Below, piece after piece: positions 7,423 to 7,799 of a stretch of 7,799 bases of DNA (its first letter is position 1; each line of letters opens with the position of its first letter). Origin of the DNA: Pirellulales bacterium. Lineage in GTDB: Bacteria; Planctomycetota; Planctomycetia; Pirellulales; Thermoguttaceae. Position numbers and translations under genes: made by a program. The stretch is from NCBI GenBank assembly GCA_030605745.1, contig JAUWHT010000190.1, forward strand, positions 1 through 7,799. The letters run 5' to 3'. The notes beneath the pieces were generated by a model. That model did no database searches, had not been told where the DNA came from, and saw only the letters and a list, made by a program, of their open reading frames with translations.

Positions 7423-7664
7423 AGTGTTAGCAGGGCAAGTACTCTGGCACGAACGCGTTTGGCAGCATGCACGGCACTACGGGCCTGAGCCTCGGTAGCA
7501 TCAATCCCCGGGTAACGATAACGCACCGCATAGTCGCCCAAGAGCTTCATGTCGTCCGAGAGAATCCGCAACTCTGGTGACTCCGGCACACAAAGGCGAA
7601 GAAGTGCTTCCAGATCGTGCGTTTTGCCAAATGGGATCCCATGCTCCTGCAGAATCGCCTTAGT
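7419..7664 (-). pseudogene. HEPN-domain protein, C-terminal fragment
   Basis: Reading from 7664 down to TGA 7421-7419 gives 81 codons starting TKAILQEHGIPFGKTHDL, then LLRLCVPESPELRIL, YAVRYRYPG and EAQARSAVHAAKRVRARVL. This is the conserved second half of the HEPN family (KAxLxxxGIPFxKTHDLxxLL ... YAVxxRYPG), whose members are four-helix RNA-targeting proteins often paired with a small nucleotidyltransferase as toxin-antitoxin modules. The N-terminal half, normally ending in an AEKALKA helix, is absent. An in-frame TGA (rc of 7665-7667) lies directly before the remnant and the sequence beyond is unrelated, so the gene is 5'-truncated, most likely by the adjacent element. No start codon is evident and activity is not expected. 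Its stop overlaps the resB ATG by the sequence ATGA. Confidence 0.85.
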
Positions 7665-7709
7665 TCAAGTTTTGCACATTTTCGGGCTCGAAATGTAGCT
7701 GAAATGGTA

Positions 7710-7782
7710 TCGGCCTCCAGGCCAATTTGGGATAGCATGTGATTCAACCGTCACAAAACATTCCCGCAGGCAAGGAGGCCGA
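7710..7782 (+). promoter_or_regulatory. leader hairpin able to mask the Shine-Dalgarno
   Basis: TCGGCCTCC (7710-7718) is a perfect 9-base complement of GGAGGCCGA (7774-7782), which contains the GGAGG of the ribosome binding site. A transcript begun upstream of 7710 could therefore bury its own Shine-Dalgarno, while one begun downstream could not. A competing short hairpin exists, GGCCT (7712-7716) with AGGCC (7719-7723), though its 2-base loop makes it strained. Masking of this kind is known for IS10 and IS50 as protection against read-through transcription; its role here is inferred. Confidence 0.4.
7772..7778 (+). promoter_or_regulatory. strong ribosome binding site
   Basis: AAGGAGG, 7 bases before ATG 7786. 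It is the only near-consensus Shine-Dalgarno in the window and sets the start of the right-edge gene. Confidence 0.7.
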
Positions 7783-7785
7783 CCC

Positions 7786-7799
7786 ATGCAGCTTACTAC
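7786..7799 (+). CDS. start of a gene running off the right edge, probably a transposase (partial)
   Basis: Only MQLTT (ATG plus four codons, the last incomplete) is visible. The strong ribosome binding site supports a real start. A transposase is inferred purely from position, just inside a boundary that truncates a HEPN gene. Five residues do not allow a family assignment, and any other cargo gene remains possible. Confidence 0.45.

Larger units (their letters stand above)
7665..7799 (+). mobile_element. probable left end of an insertion sequence (partial)
   Basis: HEPN homology stops abruptly at about 7664, and what follows is AT-richer, unrelated sequence leading to a strongly initiated plus-strand gene. 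That arrangement is typical of an IS end. Near the boundary, ACATTT (7676-7681) and AAATGT (7691-7696) form an inverted pair. The true terminal repeat and the target duplication cannot be confirmed because the other end lies outside the window. The boundary is approximate to a few bases. No family is assigned. Confidence 0.5.

Noticed and set aside
7547..7747. A 66-codon minus-strand frame across the HEPN/IS junction
   Set aside because: It spans the presumed breakpoint in a frame other than the HEPN one and its sequence matches nothing recognisable.

Overview
The window looks like chromosomal DNA from a planctomycete or a close relative. This is inferred from GC-rich coding DNA, the large ResB and CcsA forms with extended periplasmic regions, an extra-long chorismate synthase, and CACGGAG-type repeat arms around a GxxExxY-family gene remnant. 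No rRNA or marker gene is present to settle the taxonomy.

Layout, left to right: (1) bases 1-198 hold only a doubtful 3' end of an upstream frame. (2) aroC (chorismate synthase, + strand) ends inside a CACGGAG repeat arm that supplies its last codons and stop. (3) Bases 1344-1624 form a repeat-bounded cassette: two inverted 27-base arms around a decayed, AT-richer GxxExxY gene with an internal deletion and a frameshift. (4) Bases 1651-2979 (+) encode a 442-residue single-pass membrane-anchored protein of AsmA-like appearance and unknown function. (5) Bases 2991-3134 hold a second pair of the same arms with no gene between them, filling the gap between two convergent genes. (6) ccsA (3152-5401) and resB (5407-7422), both on the minus strand and 5 bp apart, encode the two membrane subunits of System II cytochrome c maturation, transcribed resB then ccsA. 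(7) Bases 7419-7664 (minus) hold the C-terminal part of a HEPN-domain protein whose stop overlaps the resB start as ATGA. Its 5' part is missing. (8) From about 7665 to the end is unrelated sequence ending in a strong Shine-Dalgarno and the first codons of a plus-strand gene, probably the left end of an insertion sequence.

Functionally the solid content is one shikimate-pathway enzyme and one heme-delivery/cytochrome c synthetase operon. ResB and CcsA act together in the membrane to carry heme out and attach it to CXXCH apocytochromes. aroC and the AsmA-like gene have no evident link to them.

The unusual content lies between the genes. Two related inverted-repeat elements bracket the AsmA-like gene, one with a decaying nuclease-fold gene and one empty. 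At the right end, a HEPN gene appears broken by a probable IS whose leader can fold to cover its own ribosome binding site.
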